From the NCBI RefSeq assembly GCF_000382125.1, contig NZ_KB907547.1:62001-126000 (forward strand): DNA of 64,000 nt. Reading direction: 5' to 3'. This document shows, in pieces, positions 25,804-35,230 of this stretch. A program made the position numbers and the translations under genes. The notes below the pieces were generated by a model. It was not told the origin of the DNA and ran no database searches. It worked only from the letters and a program-made list of their open reading frames with translations. Positions within the stretch are counted from its first letter, which is position 1. Each line of letters opens with the position of its first letter. Source of the DNA: Eudoraea adriatica DSM 19308 (GTDB taxonomy: Bacteria > Bacteroidota > Bacteroidia > Flavobacteriales > Flavobacteriaceae).

Positions 25804-26483
25804 ATGGCACTGACAAAAAAATCCGGGAGAATACTTGGTTTTCTATTTTTATTAACCGTCCTGGCAGGTGCTACGGGAACTGCCTTCAGAGGTCTTGGGG
25901 GTGCTGATGCCAATTCTACTGCGTTTCTCGAACAGATTATGCAGCTTACGGGGCAAATGAAACTTGCAATTAGCCTAGATATACTAGTGCCATTGGAGTT
26001 GGAATTGCTATCTTTTTATACGCCTTTATAAAAAAGTACGAGCAAAGACTGGCTATCGCTTATTTGGCCATTGCAGGAATTAACTTTACTATTATTGTAG
26101 TTAGCAATATCATTCATGTGAACCTGCTATCTCTAAGCGAAGAATTTGCCTTAACTACTTCGGCAACTAATGAATATTATACAACACTTGCCAAAATGCT
26201 TTATGACGCGTATTACTGGACACATTTTTTAATGCTCATGATGTATAGCCTTGGAGGGTTAGTGTTGTACTATTTCCTCTTTAGATCAAAACTTATTCCG
26301 GGCTGGCTCTCTATTTGGGGGATTCTTGCTTCCATAGTGGTCTTCTTTGGCGGAGCCCTGCAACTGGCCGATATAAAAGTTTCCGGCCTTTTGTTTGTTC
26401 AAAATGGTATCTATGTATTAACTTTTATCGTTTGGTTACTTGTAAAAGGCTTCAATCCAAAGTATATTAAGGAATTAGAATGA
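25804..26483 (+). pseudogene. DUF4386-family membrane protein, single frameshift
   Basis: From ATG 25804 the protein reads MALTKKSGRILGFLFLLTVLAG to about base 25984. The family sequence then continues one frame back (SAIGVGIAIFLYAFIKKYEQ) to the stop at 26483, with VSNIIHVNLL, YDAYYWTHFLMLMMYSLGG and GWLSIWGILASIVVFFGG. A single-base deletion near 25980-25990 explains the break. Intact DUF4386 proteins are about 230-residue, six-helix membrane proteins of unknown function. Either a recent pseudogene or a sequencing error; both halves look otherwise intact. Confidence 0.7.
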
Positions 26484-26734
26484 GATTCTAAGCGCAGGTG
26501 TTTTTTAGTACTCGAGTCATTCCCCCGACTTGCTAAGCTAATTCAAAAGAATGGCCAGACATATTAAAACAAAAAATTGCCATACCAAACAGTTTCCAAC
26601 CATACTTAGGTAAAATAACACTTTAAGTTTAAGTCTTTAAAACTTGTGCTTTTTTAATACATTTATAGTATTCGAAAAATTAAAACCAGGCCAGCTCCTG
26701 TTATCATATGCCAACTCATAGAAATAATTAGACC

Positions 26735-27145
26735 ATGAATGCTACTCTGAAAAATATCTTAGCCGTTGTATTGGGATTAATAATTGGAAGTGCTGTGAAT
26801 ATGGGTATAATTATGATCAGCAGCTCAATTATTGAACCTCCAAGTGGTGCGGATGTTACCACAATGGAAGGTTTAAAAGAGTCTATTCATTTATTTGAAC
26901 CTAAACATTTCCTTTTTCCCTTTTTAGCGCATGCCCTGGGAACTTTCGCAGGTGCTTTTCTGGCAACATTGATTTCCACAAGTCACAAAATGAAAATGGC
27001 TTTGTTAGTTGGAATATTCTTTCTGATTGGTGGTATTATAAATATTATAATGCTTCCTTCCCCTGCCTGGTTTACAGTTTTAGATCTGGCAGGAGCCTAT
27101 ATCCCAATGGCATGGCTTGGATATAAATTAGGCAAAGTGGTTTAG
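26735..27145 (+). CDS. Small four-helix membrane protein of unknown function
   Basis: A 136-residue protein with four predicted membrane helices (about 8-30, 60-84, 88-108, 113-133). The first loop is periplasm-sized with EPPSGADVTTMEGLKESIHLFEPKHF. I recognise similar flavobacterial hypothetical proteins but no named family. Preceded by about 250 bases without a gene, in which I see only AT-rich sequence and no clear promoter. It is 116 bases before the DinB-like gene. Confidence 0.65.
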   Translation: MNATLKNILAVVLGLIIGSAVNMGIIMISSSIIEPPSGADVTTMEGLKESIHLFEPKHFLFPFLAHALGTFAGAFLATLISTSHKMKMALLVGIFFLIGGIINIIMLPSPAWFTVLDLAGAYIPMAWLGYKLGKVV

Positions 27146-27261
27146 AAAAAGTTCAAAAAGTATGTTGACGAAAAAAACACCTGCTTGCAATACTCACTTC
27201 ACCACCTGAGCTTGTCATAAAAGCTGGTAATTATAAAATTATTACACTTATATTATTTCAA

Positions 27262-27735
27262 ATGGAAAACGCAGGAGAACTTGCCAAACGTTTTAAAGAG
27301 GTAATTTTAAATGGTAAATGGATTGCCAATACCAACTATAAGGATCAATTAAACAATGTAAGCTGGGAACAGGCGACGACAAAAATTGGGTCGTTAAACA
27401 CCATTGCTGCGCTGGCTTTTCATATTAACTATTACATTTCTGGAATTCTGGACGTTTTCAAAGGAGGAGAGCTTGTAATTCGGGATAAATACAGTTTTGA
27501 CATGCCGGAAATAAAGTCCATAGAAGATTGGGATCAACTATTAAATGAGATATGGAATAATGCAGAACATTTTGCAGGTCATGTAGAAAATATGACTCAA
27601 GAAAAATTAGAAGAATTTTTTGTTAAAGAGGAATACGGCACTTATAGAAGAAGTATTGAGGGTGTCATTGAACATAGCTACTATCATTTAGGGCAAATTT
27701 CTCTGATCAAAAAAATGATACAGCAAGCAGATTAA
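27262..27735 (+). CDS. DinB-fold protein (DUF1572-like)
   Basis: A 157-residue four-helix-bundle protein of the DinB superfamily. The metal-site helices are visible: AALAFHINYYISGIL in the N-terminal half and VIEHSYYHLGQISLIKK near the C-terminus. DinB-fold proteins bind a divalent metal and include thiol-dependent transferases (for example mycothiol or bacillithiol users), but the substrate here is unknown. It has no signal peptide. An unrelated, broken DinB-family gene lies at 10921-11300. Confidence 0.8.
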   Translation: MENAGELAKRFKEVILNGKWIANTNYKDQLNNVSWEQATTKIGSLNTIAALAFHINYYISGILDVFKGGELVIRDKYSFDMPEIKSIEDWDQLLNEIWNNAEHFAGHVENMTQEKLEEFFVKEEYGTYRRSIEGVIEHSYYHLGQISLIKKMIQQAD

Positions 27736-27961
27736 GCAGCGCTATCATGTATCGGAATCTACCCCCTGATAAAATGTTTACAAAGGTTTATTGGTCATTC
27801 CCGGCCAAAAAAATCACTCTGAGCTATTTACATTTACGCCTTTTCCGGTCTATTTATTTAACCTAAGCATGCCAAATACTTAGTACATTTTTAATACATT
27901 TATTGCGCTAGAAAAATGATGCTTTTTATACACAAAACTATTACTAATGAATATTGAAAAT

Positions 27962-30406
27962 ATGAAATTTTCCATTTACCTGGTTCTACTATTATTTCTT
28001 GTAAAAGTGCAGGCCCAGGAATCACTGACTTATCAAAAACCATCAAAGGAAATACTTGAGCTTGTAGATGTGCCCCGGGCACCATCAGTAATTGTAGATG
28101 ACAACAAAGATTTTATGCTCCTCCTTTATCGCGATGCCTTTAAAAGTATTGAAGAAATATCCCAGGAAGAATTAAGATTGGGGGGATTAAGAATTAACCC
28201 CAAAACCAATATTGGAAGCCGGGTGACCTATTATAACAATTTAAAGATAAAACCACTCAATAGCAATGAGTCCGAAGAAATCCAGGTGAGCGGATTGCCA
28301 GAAAAACCTAAATTGACCAATTTTAGCTTCTCGCCGGATCAAAAGAAAATTGCATGCACAAATACCACATCTTCCGGAGTTGAAGTCTGGGTGGTTGATA
28401 TCCTTAAACAAACTGCACAAAAACTGACCGAACCAAAAGTAAATGCCAACCTTCGAAATGTGATAAACTGGTTCGAGGATGGGAATGCTATTTTGGTAAA
28501 AATGATCTCCCCGGGCAGGCAGGAGCTAATTGACACGAAGAATGCCGTTCCCACGGGACCTACCATTTCTGTGAATGACGGAAAAAAGGCCCAAAACCGA
28601 ACGTATCAGGATTTATTAAAAAATAAAAATGATGAGCATAACTTTGAACAGCTTGCCCTATCAGAGCTTTATAAAGTTTCGTTGGATGGAAAAAGTGAGA
28701 AATGGCTGGAAAGTGATTTGTACAATAGTATAATATTTTCTCCGGATGGAGAATATGTTATGGTAACAACTGTTGAAAAACCATTTTCATACCTGGTACC
28801 TTATCGCAGATTTCCATCCAAAACCGTTGTTTATTCGAAGAATGGCCAAAAAGTTGAGACCGTTATAGAAGTTCCTTTGATTGAAGATCTGCCACAAGGT
28901 TTTATGGCTGTACGCAAAGGGAAAAGAAGATTTAGCTGGAGGAATGACCTGCCCGCAAGTTTGGTCTATGCTGAGGCTCTGGATGGAGGTGATCCTGAAA
29001 AAGAAGTATTGTACCGGGATGAAATTTTTCAATTGGATGCCCCCTTCAACGGAGAACCCAAAAGCCTGATAAAAACCATAAACAGATATGACAGTGCTGT
29101 ATGGGGAGATGAAGATACAGCACTTATTAAAGATGACTGGTGGAATACCAGAAATACCAAGACGTATTTATTCAATCCGTCTGATTCTTCCATAGAACCT
29201 AAAATTCTTTATGACAGAAATTATCAGGATAGATACAGTGATCCAGGAGATTTTGTGACAAAAAGAAACAAAATGGGGAGTGATGTCCTGGCTTTGAAAG
29301 GGAGTGATGCCTTCCTCAAGGGAGACGGATATTCTGAAAAAGGACAATTCCCTTTTATTGATAAGATCAACCTAAAATCGCTTAAAACGAGTAGAATTTA
29401 TCAATCGGGTTATACGGACAAACTTGAAAATTTCACAAGTTATGATGTCGACAAAAATGAGCTCCTGGTCAGACTGGAATCACCCAATGAGTATCCTAAC
29501 TATTTTATCAGGGACCTGAAGAAAAATGACCTTACGCGGTTGACTGACTTTGATAATCCTTTTAAAAGTATCTCGGACATCCATAAAGAAGTAATTAGTT
29601 ATAAGAGGGAAGATGGTTTGGATTTATCGGGTACTTTATATCTGCCCGTGGGTTACGATATGCAAAACAAAGAAAAAATGCCCATGATTTTATGGGCTTA
29701 TCCTCGGGAATTCAAAGACCAATCGAGCGCTTCACAGAAGACTTCAAACCCGAATAAATTTACCTTCCCTTATTACGGATCCCCTATTTATTGGGTGACT
29801 AAAGGGTATGTTGTGTTGGATGGCGCTTCATTTCCGATCGTAGGTGAAGGTGATGACCAACCTAATGATACTTTTCGAACGCAATTAGTGGCGAATGCCA
29901 GGGCTGCCATCGACGCAGTTGATGCAATGGGTTATATAGACAGGTCCCGTGTTGCTGTAGGAGGCCATAGTTATGGGGCATTTATGGTTGCCAATCTGCT
30001 TTCCCATTCCGACCTTTTCGCTGCAGGAATTGCGAGGAGTGGTGCTTACAACAGAACCCTGACACCTTTTGGCTTCCAGAGTGAAGAAAGGAATTATTGG
30101 GAAGCTCCGGAAGTTTATTACACTATGTCTCCGTTTATGCACGCCGATAAAATGAAGACGCCCTTACTTATGACTCATGGCGAAGCAGATAATAATTCGG
30201 GAACCTATCCAATGCAAAGTATCCGATATTTTAACGCGCTTAAAGGGTTAGGTGCTCAGGTGAGGTTAGTGATGTTGCCAAACGAAAGCCATGGTTACAG
30301 AGCAAAGGAATCTATTCTGCATTTGCTTTGGGAGCAGGATCAATGGCTGGAGAAATATGTAAAGAACAAACCTTCCGGCAACGCTAAAAAAACGGAAATG
30401 AAGTGA
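27962..30406 (+). CDS. Exported S9-family prolyl-oligopeptidase-type peptidase, glutamyl endopeptidase-like
   Basis: Periplasmic peptidase of about 814 residues. The start at 27962 gives signal peptide MKFSIYLVLLLFLVKVQAQ; an ATG at 27947 would add five residues. A seven-bladed propeller-like N-terminal part (to about 560) precedes the alpha/beta-hydrolase domain with Ser670 (GGHSYGAFM), Asp743 (HGEADNN) and His777 (NESHGY). Segments such as IARSGAYNRTLTPFGFQ and YWEAPEVYYTMSPF are close to the plant chloroplast glutamyl endopeptidase CGEP group (S9D), so cleavage after Glu is a reasonable guess. Preceded by a 211-base gene-free gap. Confidence 0.9.
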   Translation: MKFSIYLVLLLFLVKVQAQESLTYQKPSKEILELVDVPRAPSVIVDDNKDFMLLLYRDAFKSIEEISQEELRLGGLRINPKTNIGSRVTYYNNLKIKPLNSNESEEIQVSGLPEKPKLTNFSFSPDQKKIACTNTTSSGVEVWVVDILKQTAQKLTEPKVNANLRNVINWFEDGNAILVKMISPGRQELIDTKNAVPTGPTISVNDGKKAQNRTYQDLLKNKNDEHNFEQLALSELYKVSLDGKSEKWLESDLYNSIIFSPDGEYVMVTTVEKPFSYLVPYRRFPSKTVVYSKNGQKVETVIEVPLIEDLPQGFMAVRKGKRRFSWRNDLPASLVYAEALDGGDPEKEVLYRDEIFQLDAPFNGEPKSLIKTINRYDSAVWGDEDTALIKDDWWNTRNTKTYLFNPSDSSIEPKILYDRNYQDRYSDPGDFVTKRNKMGSDVLALKGSDAFLKGDGYSEKGQFPFIDKINLKSLKTSRIYQSGYTDKLENFTSYDVDKNELLVRLESPNEYPNYFIRDLKKNDLTRLTDFDNPFKSISDIHKEVISYKREDGLDLSGTLYLPVGYDMQNKEKMPMILWAYPREFKDQSSASQKTSNPNKFTFPYYGSPIYWVTKGYVVLDGASFPIVGEGDDQPNDTFRTQLVANARAAIDAVDAMGYIDRSRVAVGGHSYGAFMVANLLSHSDLFAAGIARSGAYNRTLTPFGFQSEERNYWEAPEVYYTMSPFMHADKMKTPLLMTHGEADNNSGTYPMQSIRYFNALKGLGAQVRLVMLPNESHGYRAKESILHLLWEQDQWLEKYVKNKPSGNAKKTEMK

Positions 30407-30556
30407 GCAACGCATTAGGTTGTTTTCCGTCATAACACTGCTGATTGAAGATCAGGACTATTCCTAAAATATTTTAAGTTTTTGGAAAAGGCAGGTTTCG
30501 TGTGCAACAGGTAAATTTGTTATCAGAGAGGATAAAATTTGACCTTATAAAAAATA

Positions 30557-31078
30557 ATGTACAAAGAATTCGAAACAGAGAGAGTACGCATTAAACCAAC
30601 CTCTGAAGGAGATTCGGAGTTTATTTATAGACTTATGAATAGCCCGAAGTTCATTCAATATATTGGAGACAGGGAAATAAATTCAGTCATAAGTGCAAAA
30701 GACTATATTAAAACCAAAATGTTGCCCCAACTCCAAAGGCTGGGTTATTCTAATTATACCATTTTTCAGAAGACGGACAACACAAAAATAGGAACTTGCG
30801 GACTCTATGACAGGGAAGGTCTGGAAGGTATAGATATAGGGTTTGCCTTCCTCCCCGAATATGAAGGACAGGGTTTTGCCTATGAAGCTGCGAATAGATT
30901 GAAAAAAGCTGCTTTCGAAGAATTTGAAATTGAAGAGATAAAGGCAATTACATCCAAAAAGAATATTTCCTCCCAACGTCTCTTGGAAAAATTAGGACTA
31001 AAAATGGTGGATGTAATTATATTACCCAATGATGATGAGGAGCTTCTATTATATAAAATTCAGAAAAATATTCTTTAA
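30557..31078 (+). CDS. GNAT acetyltransferase, RimJ/RimL-like
   Basis: A 173-residue cytoplasmic acetyltransferase of the Acetyltransf_3 type: FETERVRIKPTSEGDSEFIYRLMNS at the start, GTCGLYDREGLEGIDIGFAFLP, the acetyl-CoA loop EYEGQGFAYEAANRL and KNISSQRLLEKLGLKM. Relatives acetylate protein N-termini or antibiotics; the substrate is unknown here. A second acetyltransferase gene follows 66 bases later. Confidence 0.87.
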   Translation: MYKEFETERVRIKPTSEGDSEFIYRLMNSPKFIQYIGDREINSVISAKDYIKTKMLPQLQRLGYSNYTIFQKTDNTKIGTCGLYDREGLEGIDIGFAFLPEYEGQGFAYEAANRLKKAAFEEFEIEEIKAITSKKNISSQRLLEKLGLKMVDVIILPNDDEELLLYKIQKNIL

Positions 31079-31144
31079 GTATAGGCCACCGGTATTTAAA
31101 CAGCAATTTATTCAAGCTTTAGTAACCGATTGAAAAACTGACTA

Positions 31145-31654
31145 TTGAAGCCAAAGGAAATAAAGTTAAGGGAACTCCATTTATCTGATAAATCGCAATT
31201 GGCAAAACTTGCCAACAATAAGAAAATATGGGATAATCTTAGAGATTCTTTTCCTTATCCCTATAGCGAAAAAGATGCGGAGTTATTTATAAACTTAACC
31301 ATAGAAGAAAACCCAAAACAAAATTTCGCAATAGACTACGCCGGTGATCTTTGCGGTGTAATAGGGTTAATCATTCAAAATGATATTTACAGTAAATCAG
31401 CTGAAATCGGTTATTGGATTGGAGAGTCCTTTTGGGGGAAAGGAATAGCAACAACTGCAATTGAATTAATTACCAACTATGGATTTGAGGACTTAAAACT
31501 GAATAGGATTTATGCGGGAGTTTTTGAATTTAATAATCTCTCCATGAAGGCACTTGAAAATAACGGCTATAAAAAAGAAGGTATTTTTAAAAAGGCAGTA
31601 TTAAAGAATGCTAAGTTTTTGGATGAACACAGGTATTTTAAATTAAATACATGA
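31145..31654 (+). CDS. GNAT acetyltransferase, RimJ/RimL-like
   Basis: A 169-residue acetyltransferase: IKLRELHLSDKSQLAKLANN, DYAGDLCGVIGLI, EIGYWIGESFWGKGIATTAIELI (acetyl-CoA motif A) and NNLSMKALENNGYKKEG. Start is TTG at 31145; no ATG precedes the conserved N-terminus in this frame. It is a different subgroup from its neighbour at 30557, so the two are not a recent duplication. Substrate unknown. Confidence 0.85.
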   Translation: MKPKEIKLRELHLSDKSQLAKLANNKKIWDNLRDSFPYPYSEKDAELFINLTIEENPKQNFAIDYAGDLCGVIGLIIQNDIYSKSAEIGYWIGESFWGKGIATTAIELITNYGFEDLKLNRIYAGVFEFNNLSMKALENNGYKKEGIFKKAVLKNAKFLDEHRYFKLNT

Positions 31655-31723
31655 TAATACCACTCTTTAGAACCATGATGTTTAAATAAACCGGTAGAAA
31701 ATCAGAACACGTCTGCTAATTTC

Positions 31724-32317
31724 CTATAAACTCCATGTATTCCCAACGTCGGAAAGCGGAATACAGCCAAGGAATTCTCCGGGGATAGGGTCATAATTCA
31801 GTACATTTTTACCAATTTCTTCAGAGGAAAAATACCCCCATAAGGCGAGCGATTTGATTGTCCGATAAAACCCTACCGGTTTTTGAGCGCCTACGGCAGT
31901 CCCCCAGACTTTACCATTAAATTTACCGGATTCAGCTTCATTTTGTTTCAAATATTCTTCTCGATCTGCGGTATTCAATTCTGTGAATTTACTTCCGAAT
32001 TTCTCCGCAGACAATTCATCAAACCTGTCCATTTCTGCAATCATTGTATCCTGCCCCTTTTTATCAAACAACCTGGCAAATACTACATCAATAAAAAGAT
32101 CTACCTTCATATCCAGTGCCCCGGGGGTTTCTGTTCTCGGCAATAATGCATCTACTAATGTGGAAATTAATTCGGCCTGATTAACACTTAAAAATATTGG
32201 TTCCCAACCCAGTCGCGGTTGCTGCTGACAGGACTGTAAAATGGAAAAAAGTGATGGAACCAGTGCCGCAGACCCTGCTAACACTGTTGTTTTCTTTAAT
32301 GCTGCCCTTCTATCCAT
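31724..32317 (-). CDS. Gluconate 2-dehydrogenase subunit 3-family protein (small subunit of the GMC enzyme)
   Basis: A 197-residue exported protein. The ATG at 32317 gives MDRRAALKKTTVLAGSAALVPS, a Tat-like signal with a Cys-containing stretch (LQSCQQQ) that could be lipidated; a longer frame from 32356 would overlap the upstream gene. The mature part has ISTLVDALLPRTETPGALDMKVDLFID, the family's core. It starts 4 bases after the GMC oxidoreductase gene, the usual pairing in Bacteroidetes, and is thought to aid export or assembly of the flavoenzyme. Confidence 0.85.
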   Translation of the reverse strand: MDRRAALKKTTVLAGSAALVPSLFSILQSCQQQPRLGWEPIFLSVNQAELISTLVDALLPRTETPGALDMKVDLFIDVVFARLFDKKGQDTMIAEMDRFDELSAEKFGSKFTELNTADREEYLKQNEAESGKFNGKVWGTAVGAQKPVGFYRTIKSLALWGYFSSEEIGKNVLNYDPIPGEFLGCIPLSDVGNTWSL

Positions 32318-32321
32318 AATC

Positions 32322-34028
32322 TTATAGGTTTTTCTTTTTGAGTTCGGAAATTGCATGATTCACAGCCCGGGCCGTGAGAGCCATATATGTCAACGATGGG
32401 TTAACACATGAAGACGAGGTCATGCAGGCACCATCGGTTACAAAAACATTCTTTGCTGCATGGATTTGATTTGTGGCGTTTAGTATCGACGTCCCCGGGT
32501 CTCTGCCCATACGTGCTGTACCCATTTCGTGAATGCCATAGCCGGGCTCGTGCTCATTATCGAACCCCACAATGTCTTTTACTCCGGCCTTTTCCAGCAT
32601 TTCCACGGCATCTTCCTTTATCTGCGAATTAATCGCCTTTTCATTTTCTTTAAACTCACAATCAATCGCCAGGACAGGCTGACCCCATTTGTCTACTTTC
32701 TCTTTATCCAGGGTAACCTTATTCTCGTGATAGGGAAGGCATTCTGCAAAACCTGTAATGAAGAATTCCCACGGGCCGGGTTTCATTAAGCTATCTTTAA
32801 ACTCTCCGCCAAATTGTTCCTGATTTGCCCCGGCACTCCAATTACTGCGGCTGCCTCCTCCCTGATAACCAAAACCTCTTACAAATTTATCCGTTTTTGT
32901 TTTTTCATCAATATTCACATAACGTGGGATATAAATTCCGTTTGGTCGCCTGCCCTTGTAATATTTATCTTCATGACCTTCCACTCTTCCCATAGCCCCA
33001 ACCCTATAGGTATGGTCCATTAGGTTATGACCCAGTTCCCCGCTGTCATTACCAAGACCATTTGCAAACCTGCCTGAAGTAGAATTCATTAATATCTGAG
33101 TAGTGCTTAAAGTGGAAGCATTGCAAAAAATAATTTTTGCATAAAACTCTATGTATTCATTGGTCTCTGCATCTATAATCCGGACCCCCGTAACCTTGCC
33201 CTTCTTATCATCATAAATTATGGAATTGACAATAGAATATGGCCTGATGGTTAGGTTTCCGGTAGCATTGGCAGCCGGCAGGGTTACTGCATTACTACTG
33301 AAATAGGCGCCATAAGGACAACCCCTGTCGCATCTGTTTCTAAACTGACATTGGCCGCGGCCATTCAATGGTTCTGTTAAATGTGCTACCCGGCCAATAG
33401 TCATAACACGTCCGGGAAACTCTTTTTCTATCCGGCTTTTGATATCCTTCTCAACACAATTGAGCTCCATAGGAGGAAGAAAATGGCTGTCGGGCAACTG
33501 GGGTAACCCAAGTGCCTGTCCGCTTATCCCGGCAAATTTCTCTACATAGGTATACCAATCTTCTAAATCCCTGTAACGAATAGGCCAATCCACCCCATAA
33601 CCATCTTCTGCATTCGCCTTAAAATCCAGATCACTCCAGCGATAACACTGTTTACCCCAGAGCAATGAACGACCACCCATTTGGTGTCCTCTAACCCATA
33701 GGAAAGGTTTAACCTCCGTATATGGATTTTCTTCATCATTTGCATAAAAATGTTCGTTGTTAGCTCCAACAAATCCCGCCCGGGCACCTATGGCATGTTT
33801 TTGAAGATCTTCGGGGGTCAGGGCTCCTCTCAGTTCCAGATCCCATGGATCATTGTTCATGGTAGGATAGTCAACAACATGTTCAACGATCCTGCCCCGT
33901 TCCAGCACCAAGGTTTTTAACCCGCCTTCACAAAGCTCTTTGGCGGCCCATCCACCGCTAATTCCGGACCCTATGACTATTGCGTCATAGGTCATATTCT
34001 TCTTTGCATCTATATTATAGTTGGCCAT
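32322..34028 (-). CDS. GMC-family FAD-dependent oxidoreductase
   Basis: A 568-residue flavoenzyme. FAD-binding motif VIGSGISGGWAAKELCEGG lies near the N-terminus, then GGRSLLWGKQCYRW, RCDRGCPYGAYF (a Cys pair typical of this subgroup), and the C-terminal active-site blocks GIHEMGTARMG and SSCVNPSLTYMALTARA. No own signal peptide is seen, consistent with co-export with the Tat-type small subunit encoded immediately downstream. These pairs oxidise sugars or sugar alcohols in the periplasm, passing electrons to the respiratory chain; some make 3-keto-sugars. Substrate unproven. Confidence 0.9.
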   Translation of the reverse strand: MANYNIDAKKNMTYDAIVIGSGISGGWAAKELCEGGLKTLVLERGRIVEHVVDYPTMNNDPWDLELRGALTPEDLQKHAIGARAGFVGANNEHFYANDEENPYTEVKPFLWVRGHQMGGRSLLWGKQCYRWSDLDFKANAEDGYGVDWPIRYRDLEDWYTYVEKFAGISGQALGLPQLPDSHFLPPMELNCVEKDIKSRIEKEFPGRVMTIGRVAHLTEPLNGRGQCQFRNRCDRGCPYGAYFSSNAVTLPAANATGNLTIRPYSIVNSIIYDDKKGKVTGVRIIDAETNEYIEFYAKIIFCNASTLSTTQILMNSTSGRFANGLGNDSGELGHNLMDHTYRVGAMGRVEGHEDKYYKGRRPNGIYIPRYVNIDEKTKTDKFVRGFGYQGGGSRSNWSAGANQEQFGGEFKDSLMKPGPWEFFITGFAECLPYHENKVTLDKEKVDKWGQPVLAIDCEFKENEKAINSQIKEDAVEMLEKAGVKDIVGFDNEHEPGYGIHEMGTARMGRDPGTSILNATNQIHAAKNVFVTDGACMTSSSCVNPSLTYMALTARAVNHAISELKKKNL

Positions 34029-34157
34029 TTTCTGCTATGATTTTCAATCTTTGAATTTAATGAATTATAAATCATTAAAGAAAACTAAATAAAAAGGCAT
34101 TTATCCTAAAGTTTAGTAACTTAGAATTCTTGTAATTAACCAATCACAACTTAAAAA

Positions 34158-34691
34158 ATGAAAAAATCCGACAAATTATTTTACAACACAACCTCACTTA
34201 TTCTAATATTTCTTGTTGCATTTCTGGTTCAAAGTTGCAATCAGGCACCCAAGGCCGAAGAGAAAGAAATAGCCGAAGAGAAAGAAATAATTGTGGAACA
34301 GGAAAAACCCGAGTATTTCCTGCTTCGCCCGGAAACGGAAAAAGCGTACGGGTATTCGCATGCGGTGAAAATTGGTAATGACATTAAAATATCCGGAGCT
34401 GTAAGTATGGACGATGCCGGGAATCCAACGGCAGTAGGAGATTTTGAGCAACAAATGAAAAACTGTTATTCGGATCTGGAAAAGATTTTAACGCATTACG
34501 GCTGCACTTTTGATGACGTTGTTGTTGAGAATATTTTTACTACCAATATGCCCTTGTTTCTCGAACTTGCCGGGTACCGCAACACCATTTACACCAAGCA
34601 ATTTCCTACAGGTTCCTGGCTTGGGGTAAAGGAACTGGCCCTGCCTGAGTTTATGATAGAAATTGAACTGGAAGTGCACAAATCGGAATAG
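34158..34691 (+). CDS. RidA/YjgF-family lipoprotein lacking the catalytic arginine
   Basis: A 177-residue lipoprotein. The signal ends in VQSC, followed by a Glu/Lys-rich linker (about residues 31-50) and a RidA-like domain (PETEKAYGYSHAVKIGNDIKISGAV, CTFDDVVVENIFTTN, LALPEFMIEIELEV). In true RidA enamine deaminases the segment before strand 6 reads PARS with a key Arg; here it is FPTGSWLGV, so the Arg is absent and deaminase activity is unlikely. Export of a RidA-fold protein with a charged tether is also unusual. Divergent from the GMC gene; 9 bases before the VOC gene. Confidence 0.82.
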   Translation: MKKSDKLFYNTTSLILIFLVAFLVQSCNQAPKAEEKEIAEEKEIIVEQEKPEYFLLRPETEKAYGYSHAVKIGNDIKISGAVSMDDAGNPTAVGDFEQQMKNCYSDLEKILTHYGCTFDDVVVENIFTTNMPLFLELAGYRNTIYTKQFPTGSWLGVKELALPEFMIEIELEVHKSE

Positions 34692-34700
34692 CGGTTTTTA

Positions 34701-35075
34701 ATGAACTTAAATCAAATAACTGTTCCTTCGCGCGATCTGGAAAAATCAATTCCTTTTTATGAAAAATTAGGTTTAAAACTAATCGTAAAGGCCATGCCCC
34801 GTTACGCAAGGTTTGAATGTCCTGATGGCGATGCCACTTTTTCCATACATCAAACTGAGAAACTTCCATCAGGGGATGGTATATATGTATATTTTGAATG
34901 CATCGATTTGGATAAATATGTTGATGAACTGCTTTCCAAAGGAATTGAATTTGATGAATTGCCGAATGATAAACCCTGGCTATGGCGAGAAGCCAGGTTA
35001 AAAGATCTTGATGGGAATCAAATCATTTTGTATTATGCCGGGAAAAACAGGAAGCATCCGCCCTGGAAAATTTAA
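34701..35075 (+). CDS. VOC-family (glyoxalase/dioxygenase superfamily) protein
   Basis: A 124-residue single vicinal-oxygen-chelate unit: NQITVPSRDLEKSIPFYEKLGLKLIV, FECPDGDATFSIHQTE, IYVYFECIDLDKYVDELLSKG and ARLKDLDGNQIILYYAGKNRKHPPWKI. The C-terminal extension KNRKHPPWKI is typical of a bacterial subgroup without known substrate. It follows the RidA-like gene by 9 bases and is likely co-transcribed with it. Confidence 0.85.
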   Translation: MNLNQITVPSRDLEKSIPFYEKLGLKLIVKAMPRYARFECPDGDATFSIHQTEKLPSGDGIYVYFECIDLDKYVDELLSKGIEFDELPNDKPWLWREARLKDLDGNQIILYYAGKNRKHPPWKI

Positions 35076-35230
35076 TATCGCATTTTGAAGGTTTCAATAA
35101 ATAGTTGAGTCTCTATATAGTATCGGATTTATTTTTCTATTTTTAATACCCATAAAGACAGCACTTCCCGCCCTGTTTGTCTTTACAACCTGATGTTTAT
35201 ACTTAAGACAAATTTTTAGATCTCTAAATT

